In this document: one piece after another, positions 7,096 to 14,358 of the stretch | Position numbering within the stretch: position 1 is the first letter of the stretch | Layout: each line of letters begins with the position of its first letter | NCBI GenBank assembly: GCA_021160685.1 | Contig: JAGHCC010000076.1 | Location: 1 to 14,358, forward strand | From: Desulfobulbaceae bacterium | GTDB taxonomy: Bacteria; Desulfobacterota; Desulfobulbia; Desulfobulbales; SURF-16 | DNA: 14,358 bases | Direction of reading: 5' to 3' | Translations under genes and position numbers: made by a program | Notes under the pieces: generated by a model | The model's database searches: none | What the model was told of the DNA's origin: nothing | The model's input: only the letters and a program-made list of their open reading frames with translations

Positions 7096-7263
7096 CTTAT
7101 TTTGTAACCGTTCACCGGGGCACTAATTTACGGGAACCACGGTCTTTGTAAACGTTTACCAGTGCCTTAGGTTCGTTCATTTGGATCTGCGAAGCATACT
7201 GATGTTATTCGAGCAGGTCAAAATGAACGAAGATGAGGTGCTGGTGAACGTTTACCTTATTTT
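7096..7263. mobile_element. 152-bp MITE-like insertion with 8-bp target-site duplication
   Basis: The element body is 7104-7255. It is bounded by terminal inverted repeats GTAACCGTTCACC (7104-7116) and GGTGAACGTTTAC (7243-7255), matching at 12 of 13 positions and continuing with gaps to about GCAC. Directly outside, CTTATTTT occurs on both sides (7096-7103 and 7256-7263), a perfect 8-bp direct duplication as left by transposition. There is no ORF, so it is non-autonomous. Ends beginning GTAA and 8-bp duplications are what I recall for the IS66 family; this assignment is inference. Removing the body and one duplication restores a 58-nt gap, like the 64- and 69-nt gaps between neighbouring genes of this operon. 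Confidence 0.8.
7148..7255 (+). repeat. Very long imperfect hairpin within the insertion, upstream of acsB
   Basis: The 35-nt arms 7148-7182 and 7221-7255 pair at 29 Watson-Crick and 4 G-U positions, with 2 mismatches. The loop folds further: CTGCGAA (7187-7193) with TTC (7208-7210) and GCAG (7213-7216), leaving a 2-nt bulge and a 14-nt terminal loop. The left arm starts with the perfect palindrome GTAAACGTTTAC (7148-7159). In the acs transcript this would be a very stable RNA structure about 40 nt before the acsB start. No T tract suitable for a + strand terminator follows closely (CTTATTTTTAATAAC comes next, only weakly U-rich). Confidence 0.8.
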
Positions 7264-7295
7264 TAATAACGTGAGATGCGATAGGGAGTTTTTCA

Positions 7296-9500
7296 ATGTC
7301 TAAAATCATCTGTTCAGCAGCCATTAGAGGCGCACATAATATTGTGGACATGGCTGAAGAAAAATACGAGGAAGCCCTGAAAAAATACGGAGCTGATCAA
7401 GAAGTTTCCTTTCCGAACACAGCCTATTATCTTCCGATTATTTATTCCATGCTCGGTGCCAAGGTGGAAAAAATCGGTGATATGAAGGACATATTCGTTG
7501 AAACCCGAAAACTGCTCCCACCCAAGGTAACTGATAACGTCTGGCTTCCATTTCTTGCTCCGGCTCTTGACGCCGGCATGGCGACCTACTTTGCCGAGGA
7601 AATGTTTGAGGCGGTCCGTTATCTCAATGAACCTAATTTTTATACTAAGACGGAAGATCCTTTAGCCGATAATATCTGGCTTGGTGCCGCCGATGACGTT
7701 GTTTTTAGAAAACGCGGGGTTGAATTTGTTGATGGCTCCGCTCCGGGTTTTGCGGCGATATGCGGTACTCCCATGGATAAAGATGTTGCCTGCAAGATTG
7801 CCCTTGAGCTCCAGGAGAAGAATCTTTACATCTTCATGCATGATCAGTCTGAAGGTGTGAGCATGGCGGAGCAGCTGGTCAAAAATAATGTCCAGGTTGG
7901 CTGGAACACCCGTCTGGTGCCTTTCGGTAAAAGCTATACATCCGTTATTTTTGCCATCGGCTTTGCCTGCCGTGTCGCTCTTGCCTTTGGCGGCATTAAG
8001 CCGGGTGATTATAAGGGAAATCTGATTTACAACAAAGACCGGACCTTTGCCTTTGTCATGGCCTTTGGCCCGGTAAGTGACGAATGGTATGCAAATGCTG
8101 CCGGCGCCATCAACTGGGGTTTTCCCACCATATCCGCTTACGATATTCCTGAAGTTCTGCCCACCGGTATCTGCACCTACGAGCATGTTGTCAGCCAGAT
8201 CCCTCACGATGAAATTGTCCAGAAGGCCATTGAGGTTCGCGGCCTGAAGGTGAATGTCGCAAAAATCGATATTCCCCTTTCATTTGGTCCGGCTTTTGAG
8301 GGTGAGCGTATCAGGAAGGATGATCTTTTCATGGAATGCGGTGGTGGCCGTACCACCGGTGTTGAGGTTTTGATTTCCAAGGATATGAGTGAGATCGTGG
8401 ATGGAGAGGTTACCCTTGAAGGCAAAGATATCTGTGATATTAAAAAGGGTGAAAATTTACCTATTTCCATTTTGGTTGAAGTGGCCGGACGTGAGATGCA
8501 GTCTGATTTTGAGCCGATTCTTGAACGTCAGTTCCATCATCTGATCAACTATGTTCAGGGCATCATGCATATCGGCCAGCGTAACATCATGTGGATCAGG
8601 ATTGGAACGGCCGCTGTCGAAAAAGGTTTCTCTTTCAAGCACATAGGAAAAGTACTTCATGGAAAGATTCACCAGGAGTTCGGCGCTATTCTTGACAAAG
8701 TCCAGGTGAAAATTTCAACGGTTCAGGAAACTGTGGAAGAGGTCGTTGAGTTGGCCAGGGGTGTCTATGCTAAACGTGACCTGAGGCTTGGCAGCATGAC
8801 TGATGAAAGCGAGGATGTTTTTTACTCCTGTACTCTCTGTCAGTCATTTGCGCCCAGTCATGTCTGCGTTATCACACCTGAGAGGGTCGGCATGTGCGGT
8901 GCCTATAACTGGTTGGATGGTAAGGCATCGTACCAGATTAATCCCACTGGCCCGAACCAGCCCATTGAAAAAGGCGAATGTCTTGATGAAAATTTGGGCG
9001 AATTCTCCGGTATTAATGACTTTGTCAACCAAGCCTCCCGCGGTGCGGTTCCAAATGTGAGCTGCTATTCCTTGATGACCAATCCAATGACAGCCTGCGG
9101 TTGCTTTGAGTGTATTTCTGCCATGTTGCCCCAATGTAACGGTATTATGGTGGTTAATCGTGATTACATGGGCATGACTCCTTCAGGTATGAAGTTCACC
9201 TCTCTGGCCGGTATGGCCGGTGGTGGTGCCCAGACTCCTGGTTTTATGGGAGTCAGCAAACATTATCTGACCAGCCCTAAACTGTTTAAATCTGAAGGCG
9301 GATTAAAAAGAGTTGTCTGGTTGCCGAAGATGCTTAAGGAAGAGTTAAGGGAAAAGCTGATGGAGCGTTGTGAGGAAGAAGGGATGCCTGAGTTTTTCGA
9401 CATGATTGCCGATGAGGAAGTGGGCACCACTGAAGAAGAGGTTCTTGCTTTCCTGAAAGAAAAAGGGCATCCGGCTCTTGAAATGGAAGCGGCAATGTAG
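7296..9500 (+). CDS. acsB: CO-methylating acetyl-CoA synthase (ACS, alpha subunit)
   Basis: Joins CO from CODH, the methyl group from the corrinoid iron-sulfur protein and CoA to make acetyl-CoA, or cleaves it in reverse. At 734 residues it is the full three-domain bacterial form (Moorella AcsB is about 729); archaeal CdhC lacks the N-terminal CODH-docking domain, which is present here (VSMAEQLVKNNVQVGWNTRLVPFG and neighbours). The A-cluster is complete: C512-x2-C515-x8-C524-x9-C534 (SCTLCQSFAPSHVC...GMCG) for the [4Fe-4S] cluster, and C601-G-C603 in ACGCFEC for the nickel site. Start ATG 7296 follows AGGGAG (7283-7288, 7-nt spacing). It belongs to the same operon as the flanking genes, but the gap before it holds the 152-bp insertion, which may lower or alter read-through. 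acsC follows after 69 nt. Confidence 0.98.
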   Translation: MSKIICSAAIRGAHNIVDMAEEKYEEALKKYGADQEVSFPNTAYYLPIIYSMLGAKVEKIGDMKDIFVETRKLLPPKVTDNVWLPFLAPALDAGMATYFAEEMFEAVRYLNEPNFYTKTEDPLADNIWLGAADDVVFRKRGVEFVDGSAPGFAAICGTPMDKDVACKIALELQEKNLYIFMHDQSEGVSMAEQLVKNNVQVGWNTRLVPFGKSYTSVIFAIGFACRVALAFGGIKPGDYKGNLIYNKDRTFAFVMAFGPVSDEWYANAAGAINWGFPTISAYDIPEVLPTGICTYEHVVSQIPHDEIVQKAIEVRGLKVNVAKIDIPLSFGPAFEGERIRKDDLFMECGGGRTTGVEVLISKDMSEIVDGEVTLEGKDICDIKKGENLPISILVEVAGREMQSDFEPILERQFHHLINYVQGIMHIGQRNIMWIRIGTAAVEKGFSFKHIGKVLHGKIHQEFGAILDKVQVKISTVQETVEEVVELARGVYAKRDLRLGSMTDESEDVFYSCTLCQSFAPSHVCVITPERVGMCGAYNWLDGKASYQINPTGPNQPIEKGECLDENLGEFSGINDFVNQASRGAVPNVSCYSLMTNPMTACGCFECISAMLPQCNGIMVVNRDYMGMTPSGMKFTSLAGMAGGGAQTPGFMGVSKHYLTSPKLFKSEGGLKRVVWLPKMLKEELREKLMERCEEEGMPEFFDMIADEEVGTTEEEVLAFLKEKGHPALEMEAAM

Positions 9501-9569
9501 GTCGGATTCTTGATACCAGTTTAAAATTCGAAGATTTTGAGATTATAGAGATACAGGGGGATTAAAAAA

Positions 9570-10925
9570 ATGGCATTAACCGGTATTCAAATACTAAAAA
9601 TGCTGCCCAAGAAAAATTGCGGGGAGTGTGCAATTCCGACCTGCCTTGCTTTTGCCATGAAGGTCGCTGCAGGACAGATGGAAATTGATGATTGTCCTTA
9701 TGTCAGTGACGAAGCAAAGGAAACAATCGGTGAGGCTTCAGCGCCGCCGATTCGCACAATTAAAATCGGCGCTGGTGATTCATCCTTCACTGCTGGAGGT
9801 GAAACCTGTCTTTTTCGCCATGAAAAACGATTTGAAAACCCGACTGGTATCGCTGTTCTTGTCTCGACATCAATGTCAGACAGCGATGTCGACGGCCGTA
9901 TTGACCGCTTTAAAACGCTTCGCTATGAACGGGTCGGGGTATTCATGAAAGCCGATCTTATTGCGATTCAGGATGCAGATGGTGATCAGGCCTCCTTTAC
10001 CGGCCTGGTTCAAAAAGTCCTTGATACAGCTGAAGACGCCAATTTGATCCTCATGAGTGACAAGACGGAAACCCTGGCCGAAGGGACAAAACTTTGTGGC
10101 GACAGAAAACCGCTTCTTTTCGGCGCCAACCAGGATAATTCCGATGCCATGGCGAATCTGGCCAAGGAGCAGGGATGTCCTCTAGGCTTGAAAGGAGGAA
10201 CCATTGATGAGACAATTGCTCTTTCGGAGAAACTGATTGGAGCAGGCATCAAGGACATGGTTATCGATACCGGCGCCAGAACGTTGCGGGCCGCACTGGA
10301 GGACAATATTGTTGCTCGCCGGGCTGCCATTAATTCAAAATTTAAACCCTTGGGTTTTTCCACCATCATGTTCCCCTGTGAGATGACCGATGATCCTCTC
10401 ATGGAGGCGATGATTGCCTCGGTTCTGATAGCCAAATATGCCGGAATTGTCGTACTCTCCGATCTTCAGGGGGATATTCTTTTTCCCTTGTTACTGGAAC
10501 GTCTCAATATTTTTACAGATCCCCAGCGGCCGATGGTTGTTGAGGAAGATATTTATCCAATCAACGGACCGGACGACAATTCACCTGTAATGATTACATG
10601 TAACTTCTCGCTGACCTACTTTATTGTCTCAGGTGAGGTTGAAGGCAGCAATGTTCCATCCTGGCTCCTTATTAAAGATACGGAAGGATTGTCGGTTCTC
10701 ACTGCCTGGGCCGCCGGTAAATTCGGTGCTGATCTTATTGCCCAGTTTATCAAGAAGTCCGGTATTGAAGATAAAATCAAACACCGTGAATTGATTATTC
10801 CCGGTTATCTGGCAACGATCAAGGGTGAACTTGAGGAAGAACTGTCCGACTGGACGATTACCATCGGTCCGCGTGAAGCCGGTCATCTGCCGGCCTTTTT
10901 GAAAGAGTGGAAGCCGGCGGCATAG
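9570..10925 (+). CDS. acsC: Corrinoid iron-sulfur protein large subunit (CODH/ACS gamma subunit)
   Basis: Carries the methyl group on a cobamide between methyl-THF methyltransferase and the A-cluster of AcsB, as a heterodimer with AcsD. The length of 451 residues is typical. The N-terminal [4Fe-4S] domain shows C17-x2-C20-x4-C25-x16-C42 (NCGECAIPTC), the cluster that reactivates Co(II) to Co(I). A TIM-barrel domain follows (about 65-320), then a C-terminal Rossmann-like corrinoid-binding domain containing the VLTAWAAGKFGAD and LIIPGYLATIKGELEEEL segments. The ribosome binding site AGGGGG (9555-9560) lies 9 nt before the ATG. Its partner AcsD is encoded two genes upstream as part of the MetF fusion, so the AcsC/AcsD heterodimer would tether MetF to the methyl carrier. 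Confidence 0.96.
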   Translation: MALTGIQILKMLPKKNCGECAIPTCLAFAMKVAAGQMEIDDCPYVSDEAKETIGEASAPPIRTIKIGAGDSSFTAGGETCLFRHEKRFENPTGIAVLVSTSMSDSDVDGRIDRFKTLRYERVGVFMKADLIAIQDADGDQASFTGLVQKVLDTAEDANLILMSDKTETLAEGTKLCGDRKPLLFGANQDNSDAMANLAKEQGCPLGLKGGTIDETIALSEKLIGAGIKDMVIDTGARTLRAALEDNIVARRAAINSKFKPLGFSTIMFPCEMTDDPLMEAMIASVLIAKYAGIVVLSDLQGDILFPLLLERLNIFTDPQRPMVVEEDIYPINGPDDNSPVMITCNFSLTYFIVSGEVEGSNVPSWLLIKDTEGLSVLTAWAAGKFGADLIAQFIKKSGIEDKIKHRELIIPGYLATIKGELEEELSDWTITIGPREAGHLPAFLKEWKPAA

Positions 10926-11041
10926 CTGGTTGGATTAGTTAAGTTAGTTGGTTTGGTTGAATTGGTTAGTATTTTTATAAAATTCATCAAACTAGTCGAA
11001 CCAGTCAAACAAATAAAACCAGTAAAACCAATTGGTTGAAC
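10926..11041. repeat. TTGGTT / AACCAA-rich intergenic segment before the formate dehydrogenase
   Basis: The left half is a run of degenerate TTGGTT/TTAGTT words (10926-10970) and the right half of AACCAG/CAAAC words (10988-11030), giving loose dyad symmetry around an AT-rich centre with the palindrome TTTTATAAAA. It ends in the perfect 12-bp palindrome AACCAATTGGTT (11026-11037), only 4 nt before the ATG at 11042. No clear Shine-Dalgarno precedes that start. It may fold in the mRNA with G-U pairs. No ORF or known RNA is recognised. Confidence 0.45.
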
Positions 11042-14000
11042 ATGCCTACAGTAACTTTAAAAATAAACGGTCTTGAGATCGTTGCCGAGGAAGGGTTAAC
11101 CATACTTGAGGTTGCCCAGCGCGCGGACATCTTTATTCCGACTTTATGCCGCATCAACGGCAAGAACTCGGAAGAACCCTGTGAAATGTGCCTTGTTGAA
11201 ATCGAGGACACGAAAGACCCTGTTCGTTCTTGTGTTGCCCTGGCCAAAGATGGCATGGCCGTCGTGACTGATTCTGACAATTTAAAAAATCTTCGCCAGG
11301 AAAAGCTGGCAAGAATTTCCAGTCATCATTTCGGTGACTGTAAGGCCCCGTGCAACCTGACATGTCCCGGCCAGATTAATGTTCAGGGTTATATCGCCCA
11401 TGTCAGCAAGGGTCAGTACGAAGAAGCTCTGCGCCTGGTTTATGAGAGAAACCCATTTCCTTTTTCCGTGGGACGCGTCTGTCCCCGTTTCTGTGAAACA
11501 CGCTGCCGCCGTATCCTGGTGGACGAACCAGTCTCAATCAATCATTTGAAACGTTTTGTTGCTGACTGGACCATGACCAACCATATTGATCTCAAAATCC
11601 CCCGTGGCAAAATTACAGGCAAACGGGTGGCTGTGATCGGTGGTGGTCCGGCAGGTCTTACCAGCGCCTACTATCTTGCTCGCAAGGGTCATGATGTGAC
11701 GGTCATTGAGGCTATGCCCAAGCTTGGCGGCATGCTGCAATACGGGATTCCCGAATATAAAATTCCCCGTAATGTCTTGGATTTTGAAACAAATATGGTT
11801 CTGAGAATGGGAATTTCCGTCCGTCTCAGTCAGAAATGGGGTAAAGATTTTACACTGCAGGACCTGAAAGACCAAGGGTATAATGCTATTTTATTGGCTA
11901 TTGGGACCGGTGTAGACAAAAAACTTGTAATCCCCGGTGCCACTTTGCCGTCCGTTCTCCATGCCGCTCAATTTCTCAAAGACGTAGCCTGCGGGCGTAA
12001 TAAAGATTATGGACGGCGTGCCGCAGTGATCGGCGGCAACAATATCGCTATGGAAACTGCGCGCACCTTGCTGCGTACCGGCGTTGACGAGGTGACAATA
12101 ATCTATCCTCGTGCCCAGGAAGAAATGCCGGCCAATCAGAGAGTCATAAAAGAAGCGGAGCAGGAGGGTGTTCAATTCCTCCTCATGGCTTCTCCGGTAT
12201 GCATCCAGGAAAACGAAAATCATTCATTAAATGTTGAACTGATCCGGATGAGACTGGGTGAACCCAATGAGCGGGGCACCAGATTGCCGGAAGCTATTCC
12301 AGACTCAAGCAATAAGATTGAGGTGGATACGATTGTGTCCTCCCTGGGACTGATGGCCAGCGAAGAGTCGTTTTCCGGAGGAGAGCTGGAAGAGCAACTG
12401 GTCCTTTCTCCGAAAAATACCATCAAAGCCTCACCCCGTGATTCTCTGACCAGTGTGTCCGGAGTCTTTGCCGCAGGTGATGCGGTCAATGGTCCCCGTA
12501 CTGTCATTCAAGCCGTAGTTTCGGCTCGCAGGGCTGCTGAAAATATACACGCCTTTGTCATGGATGAAGCCAAATCTCCGGCAGAAAGCCGTTTCAACTT
12601 TACCCGAGGCAAGTCCTTTGATGATGTCAGGTTAAGTAACTTTGACGGTATTAATATCAAACTGCGGGAAAAAATGCCGGGCAGACCGCCTGAAATCGCG
12701 GTTCAGGATTTTGACGAAGTGAATCTCGGTTATACCGAGAAACAGGCAATAAGGGAAGCCGAGCGTTGTCTTTCCTGTGGCTGTACAGCCTTTGATCGTT
12801 GCAACCTCAAACCCCTTGATATCGATTACGGGGTTAATATCATTAAAACTGGCATGGGCACAAAGCCTGTGTATCAGAAGGATGATTCCCATCCCAATAT
12901 ATCGGTCGATCTGAACAAGTGTATTTTCTGCCAGCGCTGCATGAACAGCTGTGAATATGATGCCATTGAGATCAGCAGCGGTGCATTGGCTGAAAACGGT
13001 ATTCCACTGGATTTAAAGCTGACTTTTAAGGATAACTGTGTCTCCTGCGGCAAATGCGTGGATAACTGCTCCACCGGTGCTTTGAACAAGAAAGACTTTC
13101 TTGTTCCTGTCGTCAGTGAAAGCGTGCGCGAGGTTCGATCCACCTGTCCTTATTGCGGCGCAGGCTGTCAAATCATCCTTCACGTCAAGGGCGGAACCAT
13201 CATAGAGGTCACTGCTGATCCCGATCAGGCGCCCAACTATGGAGCTCTCTGTGTAAAGGGACGCTTCGGCTTTAACTTTATTCAGCATAAGGATCGGTTG
13301 ACAAAGCCTCTGATTCGCAGAAATGATCAGTTGGTTGAAACAACCTGGGATGAAGCCCTTCAGGTTGTCGCCAAGAACTTTTTTGATCTGAAGGCCATGT
13401 ACGGGCCAATTTCTATTGCCGGATTTTCCTGTGCCCGTGCAACCAATGAAGAAAATTTTCTCATGCAGAAATTCATGAGAACGGCTATCGGCACTAATAA
13501 TATTGATCATTGCGCTCGTCTCTGACACGCTCCCACGGTGGCCAGTCTGGCCATCTCCTTCGGAAGCGGCGCCATGACCAACTCAATTGGTGATATTGGT
13601 CAGTCTGATGTAATTTTCATGATCGGCTCCAATGCCGATACCGGACACCCCACCATCGGCTTACGTTTGCACCAGGCCGTCGCCAGAGGCGCCAAACTGA
13701 TTGTGGTCGACCCTCGTGGAACTGATTTTGCCAACCAGGCCGATCTCTGGCTCAGGATCAAACCGGGCACGGATGTGGCTCTGTTAAATGGTCTCTGTCA
13801 TATTATTTTTGAAGAAGGTCTCTGGGATAAAGATTTTGTCAAGGAGAGAACGGAAAATTTCGAAGAGCTTGAGAGCGTCACAAAAAAATACACTCCGTCT
13901 TATGTCTCTGAAATAACAGGAATACCCGAGAATCAGCTTTTTGAAGCAGCCAGGCTTTATGCCAGTGCCGGCAAGAAATCAGCCATTTATTATGGTATGG

Positions 14001-14358
14001 GACTTGCCCATCACGCTTCCGGCACGGACAATGTAAAGTCCATTGCCAATCTGTCCATGCTCTGCGGAAAACTTGGAGTTGCCGGTGGCGGCGTTAATCC
14101 ACTGCGCGGTCAGAACAATGTTCAGGGCGCCTGTGACATGGGGGCGCTCTTTAACACCCTGCCGGGCTATTCTGGATTGACCAATGATGAAGTTTTTGCC
14201 AAATATGAAAAACTCTGGAAAGTAAGATTGCCCCGGAGACCCGGAAAACCGGCTACTGAAGTCTGGGATGATATCCTTGATGGCAATATCAGGGGACTGT
14301 ATGTCTTTGGCGAGGATCCTGTTCTTGCCGACCCCAATGCCGGCCATGCCATAAAGGC
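11042..14358 (+). CDS. Selenocysteine formate dehydrogenase / CO2 reductase fused to 2Fe-2S and GltD-like NAD(P)H-FAD modules (3' truncated)
   Basis: Interconverts CO2 and formate at a Mo/W-bis-pterin site; first step of the methyl branch. The visible 1105 residues contain, in order: a 2Fe-2S ferredoxin domain (C36-x10-C47-x2-C50-x13-C64); a GltD-type Fe-S/dihydropyrimidine-dehydrogenase-like region (about 98-165); an FAD motif (GGGPAG 200-205); a second dinucleotide-binding motif (VIGGNNIAMETAR, about 329-341); GVFAAGDA (474-481); two [4Fe-4S] ferredoxin motifs (C627/630/633/637 and C666/669/672/676); and the molybdopterin oxidoreductase [4Fe-4S] domain (C702, C705, C709, C737, then VKG). 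The UGA at 13523-13525 (residue 828) lies in HCARL-U-HAPTVA, where formate dehydrogenases carry Sec or Cys before the active-site His. The frame stays open and FDH-like to the window end (GQNNVQGACDMG, EDPVLADPNAGHA). I chose the ATG at 11042, because its 2Fe-2S domain starts there; no good Shine-Dalgarno is seen. Electron donor (NADPH, NADH or ferredoxin) is not determined. Confidence 0.92.
13537..13555 (+). promoter_or_regulatory. Bacterial SECIS-like hairpin after the selenocysteine UGA
   Basis: GGTGGCC (13537-13543) pairs with GGCCATC (13549-13555; one G-U) around the loop AGTCT, which holds the apical GU expected for SelB binding. It begins 11 nt after the UGA, the same spacing as in E. 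coli fdhF as I recall it (loop AGGTCT there). Unlike E. coli, the upper stem shows no evident bulged U. It lies inside the coding sequence, as is normal in bacteria. Confidence 0.8.

Noticed and set aside
7148..7159. GTAAACGTTTAC as a LacI/CcpA-type operator, with related copies at 7104-7115 and 7244-7255
   Set aside because: The three copies are better explained as ends and internal repeats of the transposed element bounded by the 8-bp duplication; regulator binding remains possible but is not needed to explain them.
7148..7255. The 108-bp palindrome as a separate mobile element in its own right
   Set aside because: The 8 bp left of 7148 (CGGTCTTT) do not match the right flank CTTATTTT, while the 8 bp left of 7104 match perfectly, so the element end is at 7104.
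11036..11041. TTG at 11036 as the formate dehydrogenase start
   Set aside because: The ATG two codons later is the more usual start and the 2Fe-2S domain begins right after it; the TTG also lies inside the AACCAATTGGTT palindrome with no ribosome binding site.
13523..13525. TGA as the real end of the formate dehydrogenase gene, or as a nonsense mutation
   Set aside because: The FDH active-site context, the SECIS-like hairpin and 277 further FDH-like codons in frame favour selenocysteine.
1..14358. CRISPR arrays, tRNA or rRNA genes
   Set aside because: No regularly spaced direct repeats with unique spacers, and no cloverleaf or rRNA-like sequence was seen; the only tandem array is the coding 54-bp repeat.

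Overview
The window is one co-directional (+ strand) stretch of bacterial chromosome that carries a large part of the Wood-Ljungdahl (reductive acetyl-CoA) pathway. The set is folD, a CODH catalytic subunit (acsA/cooS), a metF-acsD fusion, acsB, acsC and a selenocysteine-containing, multi-domain formate dehydrogenase that runs off the right edge. The left edge holds the 3' part of a PilB/GspE secretion ATPase with a C-terminal cyclic-nucleotide-binding domain. The full-length bacterial AcsB, MetF of the acetogen kind, selenocysteine, type IV pilus/type II secretion ATPase and moderate base composition suggest an anaerobic Desulfobacterota (sulfate- or sulfur-metabolising 'deltaproteobacterium', possibly Desulfobulbales). 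This placement is inference, not a database result.

Layout: 1-1122 pilus/secretion ATPase (5' truncated), with a candidate terminator overlapping its 3' end. 1123-1431 is non-coding, with two inverted-repeat structures and a weak candidate promoter. 1432-2319 folD; 2337-4325 acsA/cooS; 4390-7077 metF-acsD fusion; 7078-7295 gap occupied by a 152-bp MITE-like insertion with a perfect 8-bp target duplication; 7296-9500 acsB; 9570-10925 acsC; 10926-11041 a TTGGTT/AACCAA-rich gap; 11042-14358+ formate dehydrogenase fusion, with an in-frame UGA (Sec) at 13523-13525 and a SECIS-like hairpin just behind it.

How the genes work together: the formate dehydrogenase interconverts CO2 and formate. FolD interconverts formyl/methenyl/methylene-tetrahydrofolate, and MetF makes methyl-tetrahydrofolate. 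The methyl group reaches the corrinoid iron-sulfur protein (AcsC + AcsD) via a methyltransferase not seen here. CODH supplies CO, and AcsB joins CO, methyl and CoA into acetyl-CoA. The pathway can run in either direction and the sequence does not say which. Formyl-THF synthetase, MetV, AcsE and nickel-insertion ATPases are not in the window.

The most unusual points are: the covalent joining of MetF to AcsD through a linker with six 18-residue Ala/Lys/Glu helical repeats; a strong internal Shine-Dalgarno and ATG that could also release a separate AcsD; the MITE-like palindrome inside the acs operon; and the single-polypeptide fusion of a 2Fe-2S domain, a GltD-like flavin/pyridine-nucleotide module, ferredoxin clusters and a selenocysteine formate dehydrogenase.
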